Below are positions 8,707 to 17,900 of a DNA stretch of 64,000 nt, piece by piece (within the stretch, counting starts at the first letter, position 1; each line of letters starts with the position of its first letter). The stretch lies in the NCBI GenBank assembly GCA_016709005.1, contig JADJEU010000020.1, positions 62,001 to 126,000 on the forward strand, in the 5' to 3' direction. The notes under the pieces were generated by a model that was not told the origin of the DNA, ran no database searches, and was given only the letters and a program-made list of their open reading frames with translations. A program made the position numbers and the translations under genes. This DNA comes from Crocinitomicaceae bacterium (GTDB lineage Bacteria > Bacteroidota > Bacteroidia > Flavobacteriales_D > Crocinitomicaceae).

Positions 8707-9786
8707 ATGAAAAAACACAAGTCATACCTCCTTCTTTTGCTATCATCAGCAATGCTCATCAGCAGCTGCAAAGAAGAAGATAAACCAGAATTTGACCGCA
8801 AAGCCATGTTAACCAACATGGCTTCTGCCGTTATTATTCCTGCCTATCAAACCTTGAATGCATCTCTCGCTGTTTTGAATACAAAGGCTCTCGAATTTAT
8901 TGCAAATCCGACAACCACAACATTGGCCGAATTAAGATCACAATACATCATTACCAACAAAAATTATCAGCGTTGCGCGATGTATAGTTTTGGTCCGGCG
9001 CTTGATTATGGAATTAAAGGTGCGTTCAATACGTTTCCAACGGACTCAGCAAAAATTGAAGCTAATATTACCTCTGGAACTTACACACTCGGATCCGTTG
9101 CAAACACCACCGCTATTGGTTTTCCTGCTATTGACTATTTACTTTATTTTGGAAGCGATTCAGAAATCATAGCCAAATTCACCACCGATTCGGAAGCGGC
9201 CAATCGCAAAATTTATCTGTCAGATTTAATTTTCAAAATGAAAACAGAATTTCAGCCTGTTTTAGATCAGTGGAATGGATCCTATCAATCCACTTTTATT
9301 GCCGCAGATGGAAATGATGTTGCCAGTTCTTGTTCTTATTTATTGAATGAGTTTGTGAAAGATATTGAACTAGTCAAGAATGCAAAAATCGGAATTCCAT
9401 CCGGACAACAAACTGGCGGTGCAACATTACCAAACTATGTGGAAGCATATTACTCAGGGCTCTCCACAAACTTCGCGTATGAAAGTCTGGTTGGACTAGA
9501 AACTTGTTTTACAGGTGGAAGCGGAAGTGGTTTGGATGATTATATCCGCGATGTGGAAAGTGATGATGTGACCACATCTTTAGCAGATAATATTCTTACT
9601 CAATTTGGCATTTGCAAAACAAAAATGGATGCTTTGGCTGATCCATTAAGTGCAACTGTGAATTCAAATTTTACAGCCGTGAATGAGGTTTATCTGGAGT
9701 TAAAAAAATTAGTGATCTATTGCAAAACAGATATGACGTCGATGCTTGGAATATTGATCACCTATCAGGATAATGACGGCGATTAG
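8707..9786 (+). CDS. Imelysin-family lipoprotein
   Basis: This 359-residue protein has a signal peptide and lipobox (SSAMLISSC) and so should be anchored in the envelope. The body is helical and matches the imelysin/insulin-cleaving peptidase-like fold family, including GFPAIDYLLYFG near residue 140, which occupies the place of the GxHxxE motif of classical imelysins; His and Glu are replaced by Pro and Asp, as often seen in Bacteroidota members. Such proteins are thought to assist periplasmic iron handling rather than proteolysis. It starts 18 bp after the DUF4856 gene and overlaps the HTTM gene by 14 bp, so it is in the same operon. Confidence 0.8.
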   Translation: MKKHKSYLLLLLSSAMLISSCKEEDKPEFDRKAMLTNMASAVIIPAYQTLNASLAVLNTKALEFIANPTTTTLAELRSQYIITNKNYQRCAMYSFGPALDYGIKGAFNTFPTDSAKIEANITSGTYTLGSVANTTAIGFPAIDYLLYFGSDSEIIAKFTTDSEAANRKIYLSDLIFKMKTEFQPVLDQWNGSYQSTFIAADGNDVASSCSYLLNEFVKDIELVKNAKIGIPSGQQTGGATLPNYVEAYYSGLSTNFAYESLVGLETCFTGGSGSGLDDYIRDVESDDVTTSLADNILTQFGICKTKMDALADPLSATVNSNFTAVNEVYLELKKLVIYCKTDMTSMLGILITYQDNDGD

Positions 9787-11218
9787 TCGCTTCCAAAAAA
9801 TATTCTTTGACTGGTATCGTGAGGTGCCGGCGACTTCCCTTGCCTTCTATCGTATTTTGTTTGGTGCCTTGATGCTCTTTTCAACCAGTCGTTTTTTACT
9901 CAACGGTTGGGTTTATGATTTCTACATAGCACCCAAATTTCATTTTTCATATTTAGGATTTGGCTGGATTCCCTATCCAAACGCAACCGTTTTATATTTT
10001 ATTTTTTCGATGATGCTGGTTGCATGTGTCGGAATCATACTCGGCTTTTTCTATCGCATTGCTGCATTGACTTTTTTTGTTTTGTTTACTTATGTTGAAT
10101 TGCTTGACAAAACAACTTACCTCAATCATTATTATTTTGTCAGTCTGATTGCCTTGCTGATGGTATTTCTTCCGGCGAACCGATTTTTTTCGCTGGATGC
10201 TTATTATGGATTTGTACCAACTCAAAAAACTGTTCCTAACTGGACTATTGCCGTTCTTAAATTTCAAATGGGAGTGGTTTATGTCTTTGCCGGAATCGCG
10301 AAATTAGAACCGGACTGGTTACTACACGCGCAGCCGCTGAAGTATTGGTTGCACACTTCACATCACTGGCCACTTTTTGGTGATTTATTAAAGCAAGATT
10401 GGGTAGCCTATTTTTTCAGCTGGTTCGGATGCCTCTATGATTTACTGATTGTATTTTTTCTGCTGAATGTTAAAACCCGAAATGTTGCATATGTCTTCGT
10501 GATTATTTTTCATTTGACTACCTGGTTACTTTTTCCAATAGGTGTTTTTCCTTGGGTGATGATGGCCGGAACAACTATTTTTCTTTCGGTGAATTTTCAT
10601 GAACAGGTTTTGAATTTTTTGAGGGTGCCGGGGCTTCGGGTGCCGGGGCTTCGGCTCCGCTCAGCCACCGGCTTCAAAGAAAACGTTGAAAAGATAGAAA
10701 TATCAGCGACAAACAATCGCACGAATCATTCTCATGGTAGAAGCAAAATCATAAATTATCTGCTTGCGATTTATATCGCTATTCAAATACTTGTACCGTT
10801 TCGATATCTGCTTTATCCGGGAAATTTATTTTGGACAGAACAAGGGTTTCGATTCAGTTGGCGTGTGATGTTAATGGAGAAAACAGGCTATGCTGAATTT
10901 TACATTGTTGATCCAAAGACAAAGGCAGAATGGAATGTTGAAACAGAAAATCATCTTACCCGCACGCAGGAAAAAATGATGAGCACACAACCCGACATGA
11001 TTCTGCAATATGCCCATCACCTTCATGATATTTATCAGGACACCACAATCTACCTGGGTGATAAATCCTTCACCTTCAACGAGCCAGAAGTGCACGCTGA
11101 AATTTACGTCACGCTGAACGGCCGGCCGTCGCAACTTTATGTTGCTAAAAACCATAATTTAGCGGTCCTTGAAAATAATTTGTCTCATCGATTTTGGTTA
11201 GAAGATTTTAAAGAATGA
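9773..11218 (+). CDS. HTTM-domain membrane protein (vitamin K-dependent carboxylase-like)
   Basis: A 481-residue integral membrane protein with N-terminal hydrophobic helices containing SLAFYRILFGALML and the KFQMGVVYVFAGIAKLEPDWL segment characteristic of HTTM (horizontally transferred transmembrane) domains related to gamma-glutamyl carboxylase. A soluble C-terminal part follows the last helix. The ATG at 9773 lies inside the imelysin gene, and the stop overlaps the TonB receptor start by 4 bp. HTTM genes are recurrent partners of DUF4856/imelysin/TonB loci in Bacteroidota, but their reaction there is not known. An odd GC-rich insertion encodes a VPGLRVPGLRLR stretch near residue 285 (see repeat at 10623). 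Confidence 0.82.
   Translation: MTAISRFQKIFFDWYREVPATSLAFYRILFGALMLFSTSRFLLNGWVYDFYIAPKFHFSYLGFGWIPYPNATVLYFIFSMMLVACVGIILGFFYRIAALTFFVLFTYVELLDKTTYLNHYYFVSLIALLMVFLPANRFFSLDAYYGFVPTQKTVPNWTIAVLKFQMGVVYVFAGIAKLEPDWLLHAQPLKYWLHTSHHWPLFGDLLKQDWVAYFFSWFGCLYDLLIVFFLLNVKTRNVAYVFVIIFHLTTWLLFPIGVFPWVMMAGTTIFLSVNFHEQVLNFLRVPGLRVPGLRLRSATGFKENVEKIEISATNNRTNHSHGRSKIINYLLAIYIAIQILVPFRYLLYPGNLFWTEQGFRFSWRVMLMEKTGYAEFYIVDPKTKAEWNVETENHLTRTQEKMMSTQPDMILQYAHHLHDIYQDTTIYLGDKSFTFNEPEVHAEIYVTLNGRPSQLYVAKNHNLAVLENNLSHRFWLEDFKE
10623..10672 (+). repeat. GC-rich tandem/REP-like insertion inside the HTTM gene
   Basis: A 15-base unit GGGTGCCGGGGCTTC occurs twice in tandem (10623-10652), followed by GGCTCCGCTCAGCCACCGGC. 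The composition is far richer in GC than the flanking AT-rich gene, and the sequence resembles Bacteroidota intergenic GC-rich repeats. It keeps the reading frame and adds a short Val-Pro-Gly-Leu-Arg repeat to a predicted loop between membrane helices. Confidence 0.6.
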
Positions 11219-13632
11219 AATTCATTTTTTGTATAGCATTTCTATTTATTTCAGCACAAAATTTTGCGCAGTGCAATTTTTATGGCTCGATAAAAGACGC
11301 TGACAATGCCAACGAAATTCCGTTTGCCAAAGTAGTATTTAGCCCCATGGATTCTGGCGCCAGCGTAATGACTGTTGCAGATATTTTTGGAAGATTTCAC
11401 CTTGAAAATATTCAGTTTGGCTATTACACCATTGAAATCACTTCAATCGGTTACAATCCAACGGCTATCAATATCAATCTGGATCAACCTGAGTACAATG
11501 AAAGTTTTCAGATGATCAGAAACACAAATTTACCCAGCGTGGAAATTCTGTATGATGCACCTTTCGAATCAAACCGAATGTCAATCATCGATGGCGCAAC
11601 CTTAACCCATTCCAAAAAAACACAGCTCGTTGACATCGATAAAATTCCGGCCAACACCGCAACAAATAATGCGCGTGAATTGTACGCAACGGTTCCCGGT
11701 TTAAATATTTGGGAAAGTGATGGTGGCGGTTTGCAATTAGGAATTGGTGCGCGTGGTTTAAGTCCAAACCGGACTGAACATTTTAACACCCGACAAAATG
11801 GATACGATATCAGTGCTGATGCATTGGGTTATCCCGAGTCTTATTATACACCGCCGTCAGAAGCTATTCAATCGGTTCAATTTATTCGCGGAGCGGCATC
11901 CCTTCAATTCGGTCCGCAGTTTGGCGGCATGGTGAATTTCAAATTGCGACCAGCCTCTCAAAAAGCATTTGAGTACAGAGGAAGTCATACTTATGGTGCC
12001 TACAATTTGGTAAACACCTTTAATTCTTTTTCCGGTACAATCAAAAATCGCTTTTCATATCTCGCCTATTACAATTATAAACGAGGTGATGGCTGGAGAG
12101 ATAATTCAGCTTTTGATCAACACAATGCTTTTGCTCAACTGAAATATTATTTTAATGAAAACATGTTTTTGAGCGTGGAGTACACCTACATGAATTATCT
12201 GGCACAGCAAGCCGGCGGACTTACGGATGCTCTGTTTCAAGCAAACCCAAAACAGTCAATCCGCAATCGAAATTGGTTTAATGTTGACTGGCGAATTCTT
12301 GCTGCAAATTACAACTGGAAAATCACCAATCGAAGTATGCTCGATTTAAAATTTTTCAAAATAGATGCCTCACGCTTAGCTCTTGGAAATCTGGACAAAA
12401 TTTCGCGATTAGATGATTATCTGGAACGTGATTTAATTGCTGGAAAATTTGACAATTTTGGATTGGAATTAAGACTCCTGCAGCACTACCCAATTGGCAA
12501 AAAAATGAAGGGTGTGATTACGTACGGTGCGCGTTACTATCAAGGCCAAACCAGCAATCAGCAAGGACTTGCAGACTCTACCTCAGACGCTAACTTTTCA
12601 TTTTTGCATCCCGATGAATTAGAAGGATCTGATTATATTTTTCCATCCAGAAATATAGCTGGCTATTTTGAAAACATGCTTCAGCTGTCTGAAAAATTTT
12701 GGATTTCTGCAGGATTCCGTTATGAATTTATTGACACCAAAGCAGAAGGTACTTACCGTGAGATGGTGTATCATCCGCTCACCAATGAATTGATTTTTGA
12801 CTCAACCTACACCGAAAGCAAATCCAATCAACGCTCCATTTATTTAGGAGGAATTGGTTTCACCTGGCGTATTTCAAAAGATGCAGAAATCTATGGTAAC
12901 ATTGCGCAAAACTACCGGGGTATTAATTTCTCTGATATTCGCGTCATCAACCCAAACATGCAAATTGATCCAAACATGAAAGATGAAAAAGGATTTAATG
13001 CAGATTTAGGAATTCGTGCAGTGAAGAAATCGTTGACCTATGATGTAAGTGCATTTTTTCTTTACTACGATAATAAAATTGGTTTGATTGATAAAAAATT
13101 ATCTGACTACGAATATGTTCGATACCGCACCAATGTTGGCAAAGCGTACAGCACCGGCATTGAATTATTTGTGGAGCATAAATTCAAACTGAATCCAAAA
13201 AAATCAGCCGAAAACTACTTTTCAATTTTTGGAAATTTTGCATTTGTGTATGCACGTTACGGAAATTTTGACAACAATGCATACAGTGGAAATTGGGTCG
13301 AATTAGTTCCGCCAGTTACTGCAAAGATTGGTCTACGTTATCAAACTCAAAAATGGCGTTTTTCATATTTGGCTACGTATGTTCACAAACAATATTCAGA
13401 TGCTACCAATGCGACATCTGATCCGGATGCGATAGCTGGTTTGATTCCATCCTATTATGTGATGGATGCAAGTGTGGCGTATGAATTGAATAAAAAAATC
13501 ACGTTCAAAAGTGGCGTTAATAATCTCACTAATAACAAATACTTTACGCGCCGCGCAACGGGTTATCCGGGACCAGGAATTATTCCTTCAGATGGAATTA
13601 GTTTTTATGTGACGGTAGCTTTGGTGTTGTAG
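11215..13632 (+). CDS. TonB-dependent outer-membrane receptor (FecA-like)
   Basis: An 805-residue receptor with signal peptide ending near NFAQ, an N-terminal carboxypeptidase-regulatory-like domain (IPFAKVVFSPMDSGA onward, residues 25-105), a plug domain containing ELYATVPGLNIWE and the SVQFIRGAASLQFGPQFGG segment, and a beta-barrel ending in a VTVALVL terminal strand. It would import a ferric chelate across the outer membrane using TonB energy; no TonB/ExbBD genes are in this window. It closes the four-gene operon and overlaps the HTTM gene by 4 bp. Ferric dicitrate or another siderophore is the likely substrate by family, not shown by sequence. Confidence 0.9.
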   Translation: MKFIFCIAFLFISAQNFAQCNFYGSIKDADNANEIPFAKVVFSPMDSGASVMTVADIFGRFHLENIQFGYYTIEITSIGYNPTAININLDQPEYNESFQMIRNTNLPSVEILYDAPFESNRMSIIDGATLTHSKKTQLVDIDKIPANTATNNARELYATVPGLNIWESDGGGLQLGIGARGLSPNRTEHFNTRQNGYDISADALGYPESYYTPPSEAIQSVQFIRGAASLQFGPQFGGMVNFKLRPASQKAFEYRGSHTYGAYNLVNTFNSFSGTIKNRFSYLAYYNYKRGDGWRDNSAFDQHNAFAQLKYYFNENMFLSVEYTYMNYLAQQAGGLTDALFQANPKQSIRNRNWFNVDWRILAANYNWKITNRSMLDLKFFKIDASRLALGNLDKISRLDDYLERDLIAGKFDNFGLELRLLQHYPIGKKMKGVITYGARYYQGQTSNQQGLADSTSDANFSFLHPDELEGSDYIFPSRNIAGYFENMLQLSEKFWISAGFRYEFIDTKAEGTYREMVYHPLTNELIFDSTYTESKSNQRSIYLGGIGFTWRISKDAEIYGNIAQNYRGINFSDIRVINPNMQIDPNMKDEKGFNADLGIRAVKKSLTYDVSAFFLYYDNKIGLIDKKLSDYEYVRYRTNVGKAYSTGIELFVEHKFKLNPKKSAENYFSIFGNFAFVYARYGNFDNNAYSGNWVELVPPVTAKIGLRYQTQKWRFSYLATYVHKQYSDATNATSDPDAIAGLIPSYYVMDASVAYELNKKITFKSGVNNLTNNKYFTRRATGYPGPGIIPSDGISFYVTVALVL

Positions 13633-13771
13633 TTGTGGTTTTATTTCACATTCAAATATTGTGCAGCAATGTCGCTAAAGATGTCTCAATTAATTTCGAC
13701 CATGTTTCAAGAGAACAATGAAATAGACTGCGGGGTGAGCTCCAACTTATAGTCATATCCAAACTTCTTCA

Positions 13772-13940
13772 TTCTTTTGTCTTGATACAAAAGAATCAAA
13801 AAATCAAGGCCTACAAAACACTCCGGCGTCTATACTCTCAAATTGCAAGTGCGGGCGGGTGATCTGCTCCACTGTGTTGCGCAGCTTCCCGTCCTTACTA
13901 GCAATTTGCTTCGTCTTTCCTTGTCCTGTTTTGATGGCCG
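13772..13940 (+). repeat. Dispersed intergenic repeat, family A, copy 2
   Basis: This copy opens with TTCTTTTGTCTTGATACAAAAG, then AAGGCCTACAAAACACTCCGGCG, a GCGGGCGGGTGATCTGCTCC block, GCAGCTTCCCGTCCTTACTAGC and a final CCTGTTTTGATGGCC. The blocks match copy 1 in the same order and orientation. It lies in the 422-bp gap after the TonB receptor; apart from the cyclophilin terminator, the rest of that gap holds nothing recognisable. Confidence 0.75.
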
Positions 13941-13995
13941 AATCTCCAAACTCCAAACATTATTTCATCAGATAGCGGCATTAGATTTTCAAGAA

Positions 13996-14027
13996 CAAAA
14001 AAATCCTGACCATTTCTGATCAGGATT
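13996..14027 (-). terminator. Intrinsic terminator of the cyclophilin gene
   Basis: On the minus strand an AATCCTGA / TCAGGATT stem with a loop of about 10-12 bases is followed by a run of T residues, 28 bases beyond the stop of the peptidyl-prolyl isomerase gene. Confidence 0.75.
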
Positions 14028-14054
14028 CTAAAGAAAATCAAGCGTACTATTTTA

Positions 14055-14486
14055 TTAATCTACAATTTCGATGGATTGAATTTTATCTCCCGGAACGATT
14101 GCGTCAATGACATCCAATCCTTCTGTTACGATTCCGAAGCAGGTATGATTGCCATCTAAATGTGCCGTGTTTTTGCGGCTGTGGCAAACAAAAAATTGAG
14201 ATCCGCCTGTATTTCTTCCGGCATGTGCCATAGAAAGAACACCACGGTCGTGATGTTGTTTTGGAGCAGTTACTTCACACGGAATTGTCCAGCCTGGTCC
14301 ACCGGTTCCTGTGCCGGTTGGGCAACCTCCCTGAATTACAAAATCAGGAATTACACGATGCCAGGTAAGTCCGTTGTAAAAACCAGACTTGGCGAGTTTC
14401 ACAAAATTTCCAACAGTGATTGGAGTTTCTTTATCGTAAAGATCGGCGGTCATAACGCCTTTATTGGTGGTGATAATTGCTTTCAT
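14055..14486 (-). CDS. Cyclophilin-type peptidyl-prolyl cis-trans isomerase
   Basis: This 143-residue protein is a single cyclophilin domain without a signal peptide, so it should be cytoplasmic. Key segments are [19 protein letters not shown] (catalytic Arg region), [18 protein letters not shown] (substrate-binding groove) and [15 protein letters not shown]. Cyclophilins catalyse rotation around Xaa-Pro bonds during protein folding. The ATG at 14486 is the first in frame. The gene has a clear intrinsic terminator and is followed upstream by a separate membrane-protein gene on the same strand, 63 bp away. Confidence 0.93.
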   Translation of the reverse strand: MKAIITTNKGVMTADLYDKETPITVGNFVKLAKSGFYNGLTWHRVIPDFVIQGGCPTGTGTGGPGWTIPCEVTAPKQHHDRGVLSMAHAGRNTGGSQFFVCHSRKNTAHLDGNHTCFGIVTEGLDVIDAIVPGDKIQSIEIVD

Positions 14487-14549
14487 TCTAAATAATTTTC
14501 TGCGAAATTACACAAAAAGATCCCGTATAAAAAATCGAACCGGCAGAGA

Positions 14550-15239
14550 TTAGTTCTTTTTTGAATTTAAAAGTCGAAGATGTACTTTCAACCGAATCAA
14601 AATAAGAGCGAGAATAAAATTTGGAACCCAGCCCAACCATGCAACGATACGATACAAATCCATTGGCTTCAATTCGATATCGGTTAAGTTCACAATTCCC
14701 CATTTCCATGCGCGAAGTGTCAGTGCAGAAAGCGTCAGAGCGTAACTGATCAACATCCAGGCACCGTGTTTTGAAAAGTTTTTTTTCTTTGCGGCAATCA
14801 GCGCCATCCCCGTTGAAAAAATCCATAATACAGAAAGCATCAAAAATGCAGCAATACTAAGCGGACCGCCATTGGCAAAAAAACTCATGATCAATCCAGA
14901 AGGTGCGGCAAAAACAAGTACCACCAGTACATAGAAAATTCCCAGCTTGCGGTGCAAACCTGTATTCAGAAATCGTCTGAAGAATTGCGTAAACCCGGCC
15001 AGCAAACAGAAAGGCGCTGTAATCACATGCATGTAAAATGCAACGAACCACACCGCTGAAATGTTTGATTCATAATTACGAAAAACCCATTGTTTAATTT
15101 TCAGGAAAGCAACATCTTTTTGAACCGGAAAATACTGGATTGAAATGTTCATCATCAATACTGTAAAAAAACCAAGCAGCAAGATCAGAAGCACTATTGA
15201 CGTATGTTTCAAATAATTAGTTTTCCACATAATCTCCAA
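14550..15239 (-). CDS. DUF2306 membrane protein
   Basis: A 229-residue protein with about seven hydrophobic segments. HVITAPFCLLAGFTQFFRR and LHRKLGIFYVLVVLVFAAPSG are typical of the DUF2306 family, integral membrane proteins with conserved His residues that recall cytochrome b561-like or haem-binding membrane proteins, although no activity is established. It starts at ATG 15239, with an upstream regulatory region shared with the divergent YARHG lipoprotein gene (53 bp apart). Function unknown. Confidence 0.75.
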   Translation of the reverse strand: MEIMWKTNYLKHTSIVLLILLLGFFTVLMMNISIQYFPVQKDVAFLKIKQWVFRNYESNISAVWFVAFYMHVITAPFCLLAGFTQFFRRFLNTGLHRKLGIFYVLVVLVFAAPSGLIMSFFANGGPLSIAAFLMLSVLWIFSTGMALIAAKKKNFSKHGAWMLISYALTLSALTLRAWKWGIVNLTDIELKPMDLYRIVAWLGWVPNFILALILIRLKVHLRLLNSKKN

Positions 15240-15292
15240 AAGTAACCAGAAGAAACTGTTTTTGTCTACTTTTAGAAGAACAAATAGCCCTT

Positions 15293-16162
15293 ATGAAAAC
15301 AGTTAAAATCTTTGTTGCCTCCTTTTTATTTTTTGGATTAACCGCTTGTAATTCTTCTGCACCAACAGACACTGTGGAAAAAGAAGTTATAGAATCAACC
15401 ATTCAGGATTCAGCAGCTGAAGTAAATTATACAGAAGCAGAACGAGAAGCCGTTGTCAATAAAGGCGGACCTACTTCCAGTGATCAATTAGTTCTGGAAG
15501 ATTTGCTGCTTGAACTGGAAACAAATCTTGCTTCAAATACAGGCACCGATTTTGAAACTATTTTAGGTCATTGGACCGGAGCCTTTGGAAAAAATAAACT
15601 CAACATAACAATTACCTCCATCAATGAACAAGATAAAACAGTTCAGGGCTATAGCGTTTGTGCCGGAAACTTCCGAAACCTGAATGGCAGCTTTACACAG
15701 ACAGGTTCGGTCTACTCCTTTACTCTCAATGAACCGGGCGACGATCCATACGACGGAAAATTTATTTTTACAATTGAAGCCAGATCAGAAATCATGAAAG
15801 GCAGTTGGGAGCCTTTTGAGAAAAAAGGAAATACCGCAAAAAAATATGAACTGGAAAAACGTGATTTTGTATACGACGCATCGAATGGATTATTTGAAGC
15901 TTCGTCTCGACTACTGGATGAAACCGATGTTCAAAATGAAGCACTGGAAGATCTCACGCTGATGCGAAATGAAATTTATGCACGTCACGGATATTGTTTT
16001 AAAGACAAAGACATGCGTTATCATTTTGAGCAAGAAGATTGGTATATGCCAATGGGCGTTGACATCCGCCATGAATTAACGGATATTGAAATTGCAAACA
16101 TTACACTCATCTATGAATATGAAGAGTATTACGAAGAGTACACGGATGATTTTGGAAGATAG
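15293..16162 (+). CDS. YARHG-domain lipoprotein
   Basis: A 289-residue protein with a lipobox (FFGLTAC) after a short signal peptide. The middle part (residues about 90-200) forms a beta-rich domain starting LGHWTGAFGKNKLNITITS. The C-terminal third contains RNEIYARHGYCFKDKDMRYHF, the defining YARHG motif, followed by DWYMP. YARHG domains occur on the extracytoplasmic side of envelope proteins and their ligand is not known. The gene appears monocistronic. The family call is secure; the function is not. Confidence 0.85.
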   Translation: MKTVKIFVASFLFFGLTACNSSAPTDTVEKEVIESTIQDSAAEVNYTEAEREAVVNKGGPTSSDQLVLEDLLLELETNLASNTGTDFETILGHWTGAFGKNKLNITITSINEQDKTVQGYSVCAGNFRNLNGSFTQTGSVYSFTLNEPGDDPYDGKFIFTIEARSEIMKGSWEPFEKKGNTAKKYELEKRDFVYDASNGLFEASSRLLDETDVQNEALEDLTLMRNEIYARHGYCFKDKDMRYHFEQEDWYMPMGVDIRHELTDIEIANITLIYEYEEYYEEYTDDFGR

Positions 16163-16204
16163 AAATGGGTTGGGTAGTTTTTATTTAAGAGTTAAGTGCA
16201 ATTG

Positions 16205-16921
16205 ATGAAACTCTATTTTACATTTCTATTCATTACCCTCCTTCATTGCAATCTGCATGCAAGATATTCGAATTCATTTATCGTCATTCAAGACACGAGA
16301 GATTCTTACGGGCCTAAAATATTACCACTTGAGACTTTTGAGTATTTTAAGAATGAAATCCGTTTTGACACATTACAAAGGGAAAAATACAATGGCTCTT
16401 ATAGTATAATAAAAGAAGGTTTCCTCGTTAAATATTATAATCGTGTCAATTTAGATAGCACATTTTGGGGAAAGGCTAAAGACTCCATTCTGAATGCTAG
16501 ATATTTAATGTACAACACCATTAACCTGCCTTTCAATTATGCACTTTTGTTTGCGGACTCCTTGCGGGACCGTCGTATATATTTCAAAACGGAGATTGAC
16601 TTAAATACTCAGTACCAGTATCTGCTTGATCTTAATCCACGATTTGTCTAATTTCCTGATACAGCGCAATTGAGCTTTAATTCTAAAAAGCAAATCGGAG
16701 AAGAACTTGCAATTCAACTCAAAAAGAAATTCACGGAAGTATTTCCGAATTTGGACGCTGAATTAAATTTTGATTTTGCATTTGCATGGGAACCTCGCAT
16801 AAGGATTTATCTCCGTTTGAACGAATTCGAGTTTGATAGACTGAGACAAATCAACGTAAAATTTATTACCGAAAACAAAATTATATGGCGTTCTGTGCGT
16901 TTCACTATTTACGATTATTGA
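16205..16921 (+). pseudogene. Exported protein of unknown function, interrupted by in-frame TAA
   Basis: The ATG at 16205 gives a signal-peptide-like start (MKLYFTFLFITLLHC). The frame meets TAA at 16649-16651 after LLDLNPRFV, but continues in the same frame as FPDTAQLSFNSKK to a second stop at 16921, giving 238 codons in all. The downstream gene at 16885 encodes a paralogue of matching layout: KFVLDFEACYLHYP aligns with LLDLNPRFV-stop-FP, and FDYSKLSTLGIYF with FDRLRQINVKF. The conserved frame after the stop shows that this was one gene. No domain is recognised. A sequencing substitution is the alternative to a nonsense mutation. Confidence 0.6.
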
Positions 16922-17649
16922 TTGCTGTTTTAACCTGTTTTGCACTGCAATCAGGCTTTAGTCAGGTAAATCATAGTTTTCTAGCATTCCAATACAATGT
17001 AGGCTTTGGATCCCCGATTTATTATTTGCCAACTGAATTCTATGTAAAATATAAATCCACAGTTTCTGTGGATTCTAACTTTGTTGTCGGCCAAAACGAA
17101 CCCTCTTCAATTAAATTATGGATTGTCGAAAACAACATGATTAAGGAATGGTACAGACTGTCTAGTTTGGAAGGAATAGTTCTTAATGAGGCCAAACCAT
17201 TTCTAAAGGAACTAAAAATCATAACAGAAAGTACCCTGCAGGCTCCGCAACCTTTCGCACAAATATTAGTCGACAGTTTACAAAAGGAAGAAGCAATTTT
17301 TATGGTCGGACCCGATCTTGCAAGTGAATATAAATTCGTCTTGGATTTCGAGGCTTGTTATCTTCATTATCCAAAAGACTCGATTGCTGAGAAATCTGTC
17401 CTAGATTCGATTAGCTACAACAGGTGTTTTAAACCTTTACGCGAAAACTTTTTCCTCATTTACCCAGAAATAAATCCAGAACAAGTATCCTTTCATGGCT
17501 TTTATAATGAATATGTTAACATAATCGTGCGTCTTAAAAATCCAATATTTGATTATTCCAAATTAAGTACCCTCGGGATCTACTTTCGTATCGAACCGGA
17601 GGTGCGTCAAGAAATTCATAACATTACAGTATTTGAAGAAAGGTTATAG
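16885..17649 (+). CDS. Exported protein of unknown function, paralogue of the preceding gene
   Basis: This 254-residue protein starts inside the end of the preceding interrupted paralogue (overlap 37 bp) and has a signal peptide ending near LQSGFSQ. The mature part contains an NHSFLAFQYNVGFG start, IKLWIVENNMIKEW and a C-terminal FHGFYNEYVNIIVRL segment. I recognise no family. The tandem paralogy suggests a local duplication. An attC-like/MITE-like repeat begins about 35 bp after its stop. The start could also be the TTG at 16918, which would remove the overlap. Confidence 0.6.
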   Translation: MAFCAFHYLRLLIAVLTCFALQSGFSQVNHSFLAFQYNVGFGSPIYYLPTEFYVKYKSTVSVDSNFVVGQNEPSSIKLWIVENNMIKEWYRLSSLEGIVLNEAKPFLKELKIITESTLQAPQPFAQILVDSLQKEEAIFMVGPDLASEYKFVLDFEACYLHYPKDSIAEKSVLDSISYNRCFKPLRENFFLIYPEINPEQVSFHGFYNEYVNIIVRLKNPIFDYSKLSTLGIYFRIEPEVRQEIHNITVFEERL

Positions 17650-17683
17650 TACTTTAAAAATGCGATGCGCGTAAACGGCACTT

Positions 17684-17832
17684 AACACCGCATAAAAAGT
17701 AATAGCGCTAAGTTTCTCCTATTTCAGTATTTCATAGCAGCAGCGCTGCACAAAAAATTTTTAAACACAGAAATTTATTAAAAATATTTTTATTCGGCTT
17801 GGTGGATCAGCATTAATTTCACCACATTTAAT
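17684..17832 (+). repeat. Dispersed repeat family B, copy 1 (attC-like or MITE-like)
   Basis: The core runs from AACACCGCATAAAAAGTAA through GCGCTAAG, TTCTCCTATTTCAGT, AGCAGCGCTGCACAAAAA, GGCTTGGTGG and AGCATTAATTT to ACATTTAAT. The same blocks occur in the same order on the minus strand at 33517-33647. Both copies follow closely after a gene's stop codon and point the same way relative to that gene. This copy lacks the GTTAGGC end seen in copy 2. Confidence 0.65.
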
Positions 17833-17900
17833 TAAGCCTGAATGACCACTTTTTTTTGTGTAATTCATTAACTTCAACCCAATCTTAAAAAACAAAAATC

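Noticed and set aside
9992..11155. Antisense frames inside the HTTM gene.
   Set aside because: They overlap membrane-helix coding and show no protein signature.
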